A stretch of DNA of 64,000 bases, taken from Heliopora coerulea (lineage: Eukaryota > Cnidaria > Anthozoa > Scleralcyonacea > Helioporidae). The notes below the pieces were generated by a model, which was given only the letters and a program-made list of their open reading frames with translations, was not told where the DNA came from and did not search any database. Made by a program: the position numbers and the translations under genes. How positions within the stretch are numbered: the first letter of the stretch is position 1; every line of letters begins with the position of its first letter. Shown piece after piece: positions 26,401 through 36,872 of the stretch. The stretch spans positions 496,001-560,000 of the forward strand of contig JASJOG010000198.1 of NCBI GenBank assembly GCA_030142905.1. The letters run 5' to 3'.

Positions 26401-29400
26401 AGTTTTAGAGAGATCGCATAAATGACTGAAAAGGTAAGATAACTTACAGTCATGGGCCTCCCACAAAATTTGGCCCCAGGCCCACACAGTCTTAATCCAG
26501 CCCTACCTAACAGTCAGTTCAAACATTTATCTTTTGCATTGAAAAAAAAAGCCTTGAATTTCTGACATTGCATGTTGCTCTTTTAAGTTAAAAAAGCAAA
26601 AGGTAGGCGTGCTTGTCGTCTAAGTGAAGGCTTAAAACAGTGGCTACTCTTATTACCTCTTTTTTCAACCATTTAAATCTATTTACAAAAGTGATTGCTG
26701 ATACTACCTTTCTTACAAGTATAATCTACAATAAAGCACAACTATAATTACCTCTTTGTTGAACTGCTTAAATCTGTCCAGTCCTAGACCTGTTTGAAAC
26801 AACAAACACGTACACTTAGAGCTGTATCTATACCATACTGCATCTATTGTGAACAGCAGGGCTGGAACAACGCCTGGAACCTTCAGTGGCTTTGAAGATG
26901 GCTAACTTCTGGTGTCACGATGCTATTTAAACCTAGACACAAAGGGGTTGCCTCATACAGTCATGCTCCTGGACATTCAGTACTTTCGTGCAGTCAGTAC
27001 TAGAACATAACCACTGAGACCAGGTAACTGTGGGGAGACTGGAACTGGAAAATTAAATACTTGATTCACCTGATATCCTCTCTCACCTAAGATTGAGGAT
27101 AATCTTGAAATTTCAATGGCCCTAAGATTCAAAATTATCCAGAATGTTATGGTTAGGATTAGGATTAGAGTTAGGTTTAATGTGAGGATTCTGGTTAAGA
27201 TTAGGATCCTAACCCTGATCCCAACCCTAATCCCAACCCTAACCATTGACATGTTACCTCTGGTGATATTTTAACTTAAACCTCGACAATTTTTTCCAAA
27301 AAATTATCAGGGAAACAAATTATTTAATTTCCAGTCCCAGTCTCCACATGTTCACCTGATCTCAGTGGTTACATTCTAGTGCAGACCCTCTCATGCCTGC
27401 AACCTCATACCCAGGGTCATATCTCCACTCCCCACCATGCTGGGGAAGCAAATATAAGACTGTAAGTATGAGGTTGTTATGCCCAGGGCTTAGCCCCTTG
27501 ACAAGTAAAGTCATTTGGTGTTTGCGAAAGAAAAGTACTACAGTGTTAAGGAAATAGATAGCTGGAGTAAAATACCAAAGCATGACCTTGCCATAGAGTG
27601 GGTAAGAGAGATGCTGTTTATAGAGATGTTTAATGAGAGTGTGTTTAACCCTTTAATGCCCAGGGCTCAGCCCTGTGGTGAGTAAAATCATGGGACTTTA
27701 GCCAAAGTAAAATACTAAAGTGTAGTCTTGCCTGTACTTGTATTTCTGGCTTAATTTCAAAGGTGGGGCATCAGACATTACCTGAACAGAAGACAAGAGG
27801 TTCTACCCAATTTTAATCCAGCCAACCATTTTGTCTGAAAATTTTTATTGAGGGACTTCAAACAGATTACAACATTGTCCATTGACTCACCAGATGGGAA
27901 ATGTAATCTCAAAATAAATATCAATGCCTACAGCAGCAAAATACAACACCTTACTAGATAATTCTATATTCCTAAGGATGAATCACTCCTCTATACATAT
28001 TCTGCTGGGAATTGATATTTATTTAATGATGGGTTAGCAATAAAGTTCAAGCATTACCATTATACAGAGTAAATACTATCAAAATAAACAAGTGACTTCA
28101 CCTTCTGGTTGCAAAATTCCTGGAGTAAGGGACCTGACAAAATCATCTGGAGTCATGAATATTTCACTCTCTCCTGTTCCCAAATGACCACTTTGGATGG
28201 TGGCAAAGTATCGAAAGATTTTATCTGGTGTACTATATGCTCGGATGCGATCCTCATAAGCAATAATCTGCAAGAAAAAACAGCCAGTACAATGACTATG
28301 ATTAACATAAAAGAACATGTAAAAAGAACAATTAAAAGTAGTTGGTTATATAAGAATAACTACAAAAATCCAAAAGTACAAATGAATATACTGTAACATT
28401 AATTCACTCGCTCCCTCAGTCCTTCCCTTGGTCTGCTGGCCTCTCTGGCTCTTTTTGCCTCAGTTAACTATTACAGTAATCCATTAGCAGTCCATAGCAT
28501 CTGACATTAAAAATATGCTTTTAAACACTGTGCTTCATTACTAATTACTGTTACATTGTTTTTTTTAGCTAAAAAAACCAAAACATGCTGGTTGTTATAA
28601 ATTCAACATCATATAAAAAATTAGGCTATGAAACACTTTGACATGTACTAACTGCTTTCAAAATCAGGCTGTGAGTGGTAAATTCTACCTCTTAGTATAG
28701 TCCTGTTTACCACCATCATGCTAAGCCAAAACAAAGAAACATCTTTTCATGCATTGAATCTAATCAATATTTTACCTTAGTTATACATCTTTTCCAATGC
28801 TTAGATATGTGTTTGTGTTAACTGGGTGGAGTGGACAATTTTTAAGATAGGCATAACAAGCACGTTACAATGTGTAAGTAAAAATGAGAATTTTTTCATA
28901 CAGGTAATATTTCATCACTTTACATGAATCATGATGTAACATTCTCAGCATTAGTAGAGTCAGTTCCCACATTAAATTAGTTATGTAGAATTAGTTCTCA
29001 CATGTAAATAGTTGTGTGGAACCACTTCCTGTTTGTATATAGGAGTTGACTTTCCTTATTTAGGATACACAATAGAATTGTTTCCCATTACTTGGGAAAG
29101 AAGTCATGTAGTACTTTATATGGTAGCATGGATGGTCAACCAAGGGTAACAGAATGTGTAAATGGTCAAAAGTAATATCAATAGAGACTTGAACCAACAG
29201 TTTTGGAGTGTGTTGTTGTCACAACTTGGCCCGTTACTAATTTGATGGAAGGAGTGGGATGTTGGACATGTTAAGAACTCTCAAAGAGACAACCTTATGT
29301 TAGCCAGGTTTGACCACAATGTTCAGTAAACTAGACCTGTTTAGTCTCATTGCCAAGACTAAGAGTGTGATGCTATCATCCCTATGAGGCCATTGACACT

Positions 29401-31334
29401 TCTAGTGAATTTCCCCACTAATATGATTTCAGTCCAAGGTGGTGTCAGGACATCTTCAACCAAAGTAACAGATGAGTTACTTTTGATTGAGGACTGACGA
29501 AGAAATCTATCAGACATTAATATGTTTTCCTACTGAGTGTGAATGACCCCTGCAAGGTTTGTCATCGTAGACTAATGTTTATCCCGGATGGGTGTTACCC
29601 CATTATGTCCTACTAAGTGATAACCTACATGCATATCCCTTTTCAACTCTAAATTATTACGCATGAGAAAATCCCATCCTAACACACATTTGTACTGAAT
29701 ATTATCACCAAGAAATCTCTATAATAGGGACATTTACAATGGATGAATTTTAATTGACTAGTAGTCTGTCCAATGTTTAAACTATCCCCTGTGATGGAGA
29801 CACATTCATGTTTTTTAGACTTGTAAATAGACTGATGATTAAAGTCAAGAATACTTTCATCATTACAGCAAATAAAAGACTTCATGGACCCTGCATCTAA
29901 AAATGTATGGATAAGGATACCCTCGACAAAACGATTAGAAAAGGGTGTATAATATTACAACTGTCAACACTACTGCTACTCACATCACGATGATCACATT
30001 TCCCACCAGAATCTGGACCATCCCTTAGTAGTTTATATTACGGTTGTTCTGGCATTGTCAAGCCAAATGTCCAATACAACCACAGGAAAAGCAAAGTCAA
30101 CACTTGTATAATGGGTGGTTTCTTCCTTGGGAGAGAGGTTCTTCAACTCTCATGGGCAAAATGACCACTACCTTTACAGTTGAAACATGGGCCTCTGTAC
30201 CTCCAATTCTTTTGTGAGACCTCAGCTTGGGACAAGTAATCTTTGAATGTCTGTTGTTTCTAGGTGATGGTGGCAACCATGGCCACTAACTGGGACAGTC
30301 ACAGTTCATTTGAGTCAGAGGCATTGTTCTTGTCAGGCTGAGATGGCACACTTGTAGCTGAACTTATAGCACAATCCTGACAATGCGGACAAATATAACC
30401 CTTGATGGTATGATATTGCTGAGTAAAACTAGCTGTGTCAAACAATTCTCATTTTTACTCATGAGTTGTGATGTGCTCATTATGCCTGCTAAAAACTGGA
30501 TCTGCTAGGTAATAATTTTTATTAAAATACTTTGCTCCCCACCTTTTATCTCACAAACAATTAACTAGTTTCAGCCATACAATCTGGGCTCCTTTGCTTT
30601 TGTATTTATTTAAACCTAATAGTTTAGCAATTCAGTCCATTGCTAGTACCATGCTAATAAACTTCATTCGTTGCATTTTCCAAATTGCACCACAAAAATT
30701 CTGATACAAATTTCAAGGGGTCTGGGGCACAGACTATATTTCTGTAAGTTCAAAATTTTACTGGGAAGGCCCCCAGAGAACCAGTGAGAGGGGGATATAG
30801 CTTCCTATAACCTACCCCAAAACTGCCCAAGACAGCTCATTCAGGCTTCCTAGATATTATGAAACCCTGGATATGATCATTTTTAATTATCCCTTTATAT
30901 ATATATGACAACACTAACAACTATACCCTTGATTCTTTGAAAGTCCTTCTCCTTCTCTTTCTTACGTGGGTTTCTTGGTTCCCTTCGTCATTCAACACAG
31001 CTTTCTGACTACCAACACCCACTGTTTCCAAACCACTGTCCTGCTTCACCACCTCCGCACTTTTCGCGTGAACTTTTGACGACAAAAACCGTCGAATTAA
31101 TAAATATCCGAAACCAATAATACCTATAGATGACACTATCAAAACATCGTAGAGTTTAGCTCGTTTGACTTTCTCTGGATCTCGTTCGGGCGTTTTGGTT
31201 TTCTCTGTGTTCTGCTCTTGTGCGCCAGTTGAACTGGTTGAGACATCAGAAGTCAATAGTAAATTACTCCCACTTGCAAGTAAACGAGCACGTCCTACGC
31301 TAAATGCAAAACGCTGAAACAAAACTCGTAGCAT
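17502..31334 (-). CDS. MICU1: MICU1-type mitochondrial calcium uptake protein, complete 11-exon gene
   Basis: Calcium-sensing gatekeeper of the mitochondrial uniporter in the intermembrane space. Exons: 31334-30927, 28267-28102, 26789-26752, 25112-24989, 24250-24168, 23140-22943, 22038-21898, 21142-21034, 19659-19570, 18545-18475, 17585-17502. All junctions are GT-AG and in phase, giving 503 aa (human MICU1 is 476). Residues 1-20 are an Arg-rich presequence. A transmembrane-like helix lies at about 62-80 and a polybasic patch at 125-130, as in MICU1. [16 protein letters not shown] (144-159) is a family signature. EF-hand 1 loop D259-E270 ([12 protein letters not shown]) and EF-hand 2 loop D450-E461 ([12 protein letters not shown]) both keep the calcium ligands; an intron splits the second. 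C492 fits the cysteine that MICU1 uses for dimer disulfides. MICU2/3 is less likely given the polybasic patch and the C-terminal PKDTGFTKL region. Confidence 0.95.
18985..19140. repeat. SINE-like fragment in MICU1 intron 9
   Basis: Shares the tail ACGATTTTGAAATAG and the preceding segment with the fragment at 19805-19925. Probably the 3' part of a tRNA-derived SINE. Confidence 0.45.
19228..19330 (+). repeat. tRNA-derived SINE head (box A-like) in MICU1 intron 9
   Basis: CTCGATAGCTCAACTGATAGAG resembles a tRNA D-arm with box A, followed by an anticodon-arm-like stretch. The segment does not close into a full cloverleaf, so I do not call a tRNA gene. Confidence 0.5.
19805..19925 (+). repeat. 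tRNA-derived SINE fragment (box B-like) in MICU1 intron 8
   Basis: GGTGCGAGTTCAAATCCCGC is a tRNA T-arm/box B match, followed by the same SINE body as at 18985. The box A part is absent here. Confidence 0.55.
20266..20551. repeat. Second TTTCACATGTGAAA palindrome cluster, MICU1 intron 8
   Basis: About ten near-palindromic words of the type CACATGTGAAA with regular spacing; longer version of the cluster at 17089. Confidence 0.75.
21377..21500. repeat. Hairpin element in MICU1 intron 7
   Basis: Inverted arms of about 55 bp around a short loop (CAAGAAATTC). The arms carry AAAAAGTTCAAAGGTTGGTAA, which also occurs in the family-1 palindrome at 36112-36320, so this is a relative that lacks the hammerhead-like centre. 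Confidence 0.8.
22308..22810. repeat. Purine (GA)n / (GAGAGAGACA)n minisatellite, MICU1 intron 6
   Basis: About 500 bp of GA repeats with regularly spaced CA or CAGG interruptions every 10-12 bp. On the coding strand of MICU1 this is a very long polypyrimidine tract starting about 130 bp after the exon 6 donor. Confidence 0.97.
23178..23460. repeat. (TG)n-(TATG)n-(TA)n microsatellite, MICU1 intron 5
   Basis: A compound repeat of nearly 300 bp. In MICU1 transcription sense it is CA/CATA-rich and ends only about 40 nt before the exon 6 acceptor, in the branch-point region. Confidence 0.97.
23484..24068 (-). mobile_element. Penelope-like element remnant with hammerhead-like motif, MICU1 intron 5
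   Basis: Flanked by a 12-bp direct repeat, TAGTAAGTAGTT (23484-23495 and 24057-24068). Inverted terminal repeats of about 100 bp lie at 23533-23640 and 23945-24056. Between them, around 23830-23915 on the minus strand, a decayed frame contains [15 protein letters not shown], the C-terminal end of a Penelope GIY-YIG domain. On the minus strand at 23658-23623 the motif CTGAAGA, a GTTGC/GCAAC stem and GAAACGTTAGTA has hammerhead-core spacing, apart from one unpaired base before the stem. Confidence 0.82.
24570..24695. repeat. Hairpin built on AGCGATCACAGCGATCG, MICU1 intron 4
   Basis: Inverted arms (ATCGCTACGATCGCTGTGATCGCT and its diverged complement) inside a larger dispersed repeat whose ends read AACCCATTAAG and TTAATGAGTTAAG. 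Confidence 0.75.
27151..27244. repeat. Degenerate telomere-like (TTAGGN)n tract, MICU1 intron 2
   Basis: GGTTAGGATTAGGATTAG runs into its own complement CCCTAATCCCAACCCTAACC through a palindromic TAGGATCCTA. A head-to-head array of diverged TTAGGG-like units, short and interstitial. Confidence 0.7.
29679..30200 (-). pseudogene. Decayed LTR-retrotransposon gag-pol piece in MICU1 intron 1
   Basis: On the minus strand two CCHC zinc-knuckle-like motifs (about 30195-30155, [13 protein letters not shown], lacking the last Cys; and about 30095-30052, interrupted by a stop) are followed by a retropepsin-like segment (about 29930-29680, [10 protein letters not shown]). The catalytic D-T/S-G reads D-A-G here. 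Frames are broken by stops. The relic was present before the array arose, since units 2 and 3 carry it at the same place. Confidence 0.65.
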
Positions 31335-32073
31335 CTTTTCTTACATTTAAATGAAAACGGCAGTTTTTCAGAGAAATTATCAATCTAAATTGAACATATT
31401 CATATACATCCACCATTAACACAGATTGAGATCAGTGGTTTCTGCACAGAAAACTTGACAACATCCATCCCAAGTTTTCGCTACTCGGTCTCACAGAGGT
31501 CGACAATCTCCGACATGACTTTCGTAAAATGCCAAATACCAATATCAATCCAAACTTTCTTGCATTTGAAGAGTTTTTGGCATTTTAGGATTGCTTTGAA
31601 TGAACGTTTGAAGGATGCTAGCCAAAACTGAGGACAATTTTAGGGCCAATATCCCTTAATTCAAAGAAAACGTTGTGTAAATAATAGCGAATCCAGTTAT
31701 TCAACGTATCTTTCCGAACAGAATCCGACCGCCGAAAAGTTCTTCCACATGATTATTTTAAGTCGTGATTCCTTGCCGCAGGTGCGCAGTGAGAACTAAG
31801 GGTAGGGTGGATTAATCTTATATTTTCTCCATCTTATAAATTCTCTGTTATACTTTAAACTGACCGTTATATTTGGATATAAGTACGAAGGAACGGGACA
31901 AAGGAATTTAAAAAAACAATTTTTACTATCTGAACTTCGTTTTAGTAAATCATTTTCTCGTTCCTCGCAAGTAGACCCAAAATGATTTTGCCTACTCTCT
32001 AGCCTCCCCTTCCAAGAGAAATTTCGCAAAAATGATTTGTTTGGTTCTTTGAAGGTTGTTTAGAACCTTCAGA
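31335..32073. promoter_or_regulatory. Bidirectional promoter interval between MICU1 and MCU
   Basis: The 739 bp between the MICU1 start codon (minus) and the MCU start codon (plus) must contain both transcription starts unless upstream non-coding exons exist. No clear TATA box is visible. A CCGCAGGTGCGCAGTG string at about 31776-31791, kept in unit 2, resembles half of the NRF1 site used by many nuclear genes for mitochondrial proteins. The whole interval is conserved in unit 2 with a few small differences. Confidence 0.6.
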
Positions 32074-32216
32074 ATGTTGGGTGGAACGTTAATACGAAGA
32101 ACTCTGCTCCAAAAACCATTGAAATCAACGATTTTGGTAAGATTACTAGTCTGAAAATTTTGGTGTGACTTTTTCCTTTTCTTGGAAGAACTTGAGTGAA
32201 ACAAGAAAGTTTAGAT

Positions 32217-32615
32217 TTTTGGAGGCACAGATGGCGAATGCGGTTAGCGCGTTGCTTCTCACCGCTGGGGCTCCAACTTAAGCCCGATCGACCGTGATTC
32301 CAAGTTGGATGGGTCACCTCTAATGGTAACCATGTGTTGACTCGCTTGGGTCTCATGTGAGTAGAGTTGTAGTTGGTCTCTGCTGTGCTTCGAGGGTTTT
32401 CCTCCGGGTACTCCGGTTTTCCCCCCTCAGTAAAATCAACACTTACATCATAGCTGTGCTCCGTGGACAAGTATAGGTCGAATGGTGGCTGCCTGCGGCG
32501 CCTTTAATATACCTTCGACTCGACCACGTTAATCTGCGTCCTTCGCAATTCAGCCCAGTGGCTGCAAGTAAGGATTATTAGCTCCTCCCCTTTTTCAACC
32601 ATTTCTTTTTTTCTA
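32217..32615 (+). mobile_element. tRNA-derived SINE in MCU copy 1 intron 1
   Basis: Absent from unit 2, where TTTTAGAAGGCACTCG is continuous. Starts with a box A-like GATGGCGAATGCGGTTAGCG and carries a central CCTCCGGGTACTCCGG, a motif common in SINEs of marine invertebrates. Flanked by imperfect repeats of TTTTT(A/C)(T)AGAAGGCAC. It inserted after the array formed, or was lost from unit 2. Confidence 0.8.
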
Positions 32616-35600
32616 GAAGGCACTCGCCTTTGGCTAACCTCCAGGCCTCGAGTTCTTCTCAGATGCAAGGCTGGCAGTTTTGTAAACATTATCGAGACCA
32701 GTTGTCGATGACTAATGTCGTGATCGTGTCAACATATTCATGTCTCTTTTGAAAATTTCATGTTTTTTTTTAATTTAGGGACGTCGTTGGGCGGTTATAA
32801 GAGTTTCGTTTTCCACCTCAACTCACCGTTTAGGTAAATATTGAACTAGTTAAGTATTAAAACTACAAATTTGATTAATTGACGTTGCCCTCATAAAGGG
32901 GTACTTTATTTTCATTATATTTTTTTGGCGTGTTCACGCGCAGAGTCGGACCTTTGCCAAATAACAATGGAGCAGTTGATCAATCTCACTATAAATTACA
33001 TTTTACAATTTATATCTCAATTTTTATTTTTCTAGTTGTTAATGGTGTTAGGGGCACTAGTAGTCTATTACTGTATGCAGATGGTACTCTGTGAACTACT
33101 GCAGTCAACAGTGTGTCTTGAGAACTGATATCACTGTTTTATGTCTCATTAATTCTCACATACATAGTTTTGACAGATTTACTTACCACTTTTACAACCA
33201 ATGGCAAGTACTTTACGATCTTACTGAGGCTGACAACAGATGAATGCACACATCTGGGAGAACCTCCTGTAGTGAAATTGTTAATTTATAATTGCACTGT
33301 CCAAGTTTGTCTGGTCCTTTCAACTCCTGTTCCTAGATCTTCAAGATGCAAGCTAGTTTTAATCATGTCGTCCCCTTGATCTGCCATGATATCTACATGC
33401 AACATTCAGAGTCCCTATGTAAAATAGCTTGCTATTTAATGTCGAGCTGCATGAAATTACAAATGGATGCAAGCACTTGTGACAAGCCATATTAGTAATG
33501 TATTCCAATGACTAAAGATACAGACATTTTTCAGCCCTTTGTTTACTCTTACATTATTCTTTCAATTAACCCTTTTACTCTAGACTTTTACAAAAGAAAT
33601 TTGATATTATCAAATCTATTCAAAATCTATTGAAATCTCTTCATGCCTTCAATTTGCGTGTGTTAAATCACAGCTATATGCATGGTTGGGAGTTAAAAGA
33701 TTTCCCTAGTGCAGTGTCAATTTGCCAGAGGCCTACCCCCTAGTCTTCCCCACTGACTTGCAGTAATCGGGAATTTTTTCCTAATTGTAGCCAGTTTGAA
33801 AGTTGAATAATAGCGAAATCATCCTGTAGTTGCCATACCTTTACCAAGTAGTGGAGAGGTTTGTGAGTTCACATTACCAAACACCCATTCAGTAAAAAGT
33901 TTTGTGGATTGTATCAAAGAGGAAGATGAAGGTGTACAGGATGCCCTTATTCAATCATTGGATGGTAATCGTGTGGCTCAAACAACGAGACTGAGCATGC
34001 TTCTCACAGAGGGATTCAACTTGAAAATCAATGATAAATATTTTACTGTTCAACCTACAGCTGAGGGTAAGTATAGTTCTGAATAACCACTTTCCTACAA
34101 TCATCAGTGAATGATTGCCAAGCTTGGCTTGTCAAAATTTTTTTTTCCAAGCCAGTGGCAAACACTGAATGCCTAACCTTGAGGAGACTGGGTGAGACAC
34201 TGCAATCACTGCAATAAATTTGTGGCTCAATCAGTGCAATAGCCTCCCAACACTTAGAGTGTTATTAAGAACCACTGGTACAGAGAAAAGTAATTGCTGT
34301 GAAGTGGTTTGATGTAGCAGTATTTTAAGCTAACTGTGTTTTAACTTTTTCCAATCTGAGTACTTAATTTTACTCTCAGACTAATGCCAAATAATTTTAC
34401 TTGTCAATGGAATACTCTTAGACCAGAAAGGGTTAAGAGGTGTAATTTAGCACAGAACAACTTGTCCAGCTTGGTTAGCCAGACCAGCCCATAACATATC
34501 AATGACTCCTTATTGTATGTTTAGACATTGCACTTTTAATGAGCCTTGGGCACAGCTTCTGAATTTAAGTACAGTCATCAAGACAGTATTGTGTGCCTCA
34601 TACTTTTATTAGTTAGTGCAGTTGTCAATGAAAACTCTCTGGAACTTGTTCGAGATCTGGTGGAGAACTTATACATAAATCTTGATGTTGGTGGCAAAAA
34701 GGCAAGTTTATTGTACTCCATTTCTTAAACTTTGGTTAGTAAAAGATGTGAAAGTTAGTTAAGGTAGATACAGGTCTCTACAACTCTTGATATCTGGCAA
34801 AACTGCATTCTTAGAATTCAACTTACCTTAACAACTTTGATTCCTCTAGTTTAAATGACTTTTTCAACCTATAAAAAATGTTTAGTTAATGATTGTTTGT
34901 GGTGAATTTTTTTTATTGCATGTTAAAAACTGTTGACAGTGACATGGCCATGGGGGTACCTGTGCCCCCCAAATTTTATTTGACTGATAAAATTATTGCC
35001 TGAATTATTACACAGAACATCTTAGATTGCCTCAAATCAGTATCTGGGGGCTTTAAGTTCAAAATGTAACCACTAGGTTTGCTCCCAGGTCTAAAATTCT
35101 CTGTAACCATGCTTTAAGTTCCCAGAAGACCCCCTGAAAAAAGTAGGTCTGGTCATGCAACTCGATGTTTAGCTTTTCTGTGGTGGCTTTCAATTATTTT
35201 GTTTGGCAACCATTCTAGACAACGAAAGAGCAACAATTAACGGAAGAGTTAGAGAAATTACACATAGAATTAGAGCCACTGGAAACCCAGCGAAGAGAGA
35301 TTGAAAAAGGCGTGGAAACGAGGACCAATGCCCTTGTGTGGGGAGGGTTAGCGTTTATGGCAGTCCAGTTTGGTTTCCTCGCACGCCTTACTTGGTGGGA
35401 GTACTCTTGGGATATCATGGAACCTGTGAAGTATTTCATTACTTACGGCACCAGTATGGCCTGTTACGCATATTTCGTTCTGACAAGGCAGGTGAGTTTA
35501 AGTGTGGCACACGACTTTATCATTAACTGTTTCACGGCGAGATGAGACTTCACTTATTTTAGTGTGGCTAACGACAGATGATTTTACTTGTCGAGGGGAG

Positions 35601-35637
35601 AGCTCCCACCCAGAAAGAGTTAAACGATAACAAACTC

Positions 35638-35867
35638 GTTGGTGATAGTAGATCGTCCAGGTTACTATAGTCTTGAGAAAGACTGTCGGTGACTGACGTT
35701 TCGACGGCCTCAGCGGCGGTCATCTTCAGAGTCAAAAAGAGACTCTGACGACTTGACTCTGAAAGAGACTTGACTCTGAAGATGACCGCCGCTGAGGCCG
35801 TCAAAACGTCAGTCACTAACAGTCTTTCTCTAGACTATAGTAACCTGGACGATCTACTATCACTAAC
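35638..35867. repeat. Palindromic element with two hammerhead-like cores (family 2), MCU intron 5
   Basis: Nearly perfect inverted repeat from GTTGGTGATAGTAGATCG to its complement. Each arm reads CTGAAGATGACCGCCGCTGAGG then CCGTC(G/A)AAACGTCAGTC on the inward strand: conserved box CTGAAGA, a GACcGCC/GGCcGTC stem, GAAAC and a GTC cleavage-type triplet. The left arm (minus strand) keeps GAAAC; the right arm reads AAAAC. Helix I is weak by eye. It begins just after a dispersed repeat with the words GGCTAACGACAGATGATTTTACT. Confidence 0.8.
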
Positions 35868-36111
35868 ATGTACCGATTCTCTCGGGTTCAAACCATTTAC
35901 TTGATAACAAACTCAGAACGAATTCGTTTGAGCGAATACAAAAAAACACCCATGTATAACCAAATGTAAATATCGATTGATATCTACACTCTATAGAACC
36001 AATCTTTTTACGTGCCTTTCTGTCATTTCATTAACGGTCTGGCTATAAAATGTGGTTTGGAGATATTTTACAAAGATCAAACTGGCCTAATCAATGATAT
36101 AAAACTAGGAT

Positions 36112-36320
36112 ACTGCGTAGTCAGTGCTCAATAACATAAAAAGTTCAAAGGTTGGTAACTGCCATGACTGATCGCACAGAATTTCAATGTTTCGAGCAAA
36201 GGCTCTTCGTCTGAGAAAGAAACGAAGAACATGTTTCACTCTCTGACGAAGGGCCTTTGCTCGAAACGTTAGAATTCTTTGCGATCAATCACGGCAGTTA
36301 CCAATCTTGGAACTTGAAAC
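36112..36320. repeat. Palindromic element with hammerhead-like core (family 1), MCU intron 5
   Basis: Inverted arms carrying ACTGATCGCACAGAATT, with CTCTGACGAAGGGCCTTTGCTCGAAACGTTAGA at the centre on the plus strand (in two overlapping motifs). Present at the same site in unit 2. Confidence 0.8.
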
Positions 36321-36872
36321 TGTCCTATAATATAGCAAAGGCGCTCTGAATGGAAAGCTTCTCTGATGTTCAACTTTTTCAATGGTCTAATAACCTTTTT
36401 TTACTATTATTATCTATATATAGTTAATTGCTACTGTACGGCTTTTGGGGAAAGCATTTTTCACATAAATGACAAGACTCTGTCTATAAATAAAGATCTC
36501 TCAGCTTCACGAACGCCCGTCTATCATCCTCGTTGCGATTATTACCTAAGCAAAGTTTTAATGAGAGAGATTGCAGTACGGACCTTGGCGGGCAACGGGT
36601 TGGGCACCACTGCTATTTTGGCAGGCTTCATCAATACGGCATGACACGTAAAACATCCAGCCGACTAACCTTATCTTCCTCCTACTTTCTTTCAGCAATA
36701 CATGTTTCCCGAAGCACGCAATCGCCAGTTCCTCATTTCTTTCCACAAGAAGGCCAAGCGCCGTGGATTTGACGTTGAGAAGTACAACCACCTTCGTGAG
36801 AGCGCAGCAAAGATTGAAGAAGAGTTAGAACAACTCAACCACACCAATCCTGCACAAAATGAACAATTGTAA

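Larger units (their letters stand above)
32074..36872 (+). pseudogene. MCU: MCU (mitochondrial calcium uniporter pore), copy 1, with in-frame stops
   Basis: Pore-forming subunit of the inner-membrane calcium channel. Exons: 32074-32136, 32779-32833, 33791-34066, 34622-34701, 35219-35491, 36696-36872, joined in phase for 307 codons (human 351). Exon 1 is an Arg-rich mitochondrial presequence. Exon 3 is the N-terminal regulatory domain, exons 4-5 the coiled coil, exon 5 both membrane helices and the selectivity filter WDIMEP (222-227), exon 6 the matrix tail. Damage: codons 46-47 are TAA TAG at 33808-33813; the exon 4 donor is AG|GCAAGT instead of GT; residue 229 is Lys where copy 2 and human MCU have Thr. 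A cryptic AG right after the stops would restore no frame. The rest of the coding sequence is intact, so loss is recent. A misread base is unlikely because three substitutions cluster in 7 bp. Confidence 0.9.

Noticed and set aside
33808..33814. Alternative acceptor after TAATAG rescuing MCU copy 1
   Set aside because: Exon 2 ends in phase 1, so joining to CGAAAT at 33814 would shift the frame.
36366..36644. 92-codon plus-strand frame (also 52138-52416)
   Set aside because: Lies in MCU intron 5 and is open by chance; identical in both units because the DNA is identical, no domain or splice support.
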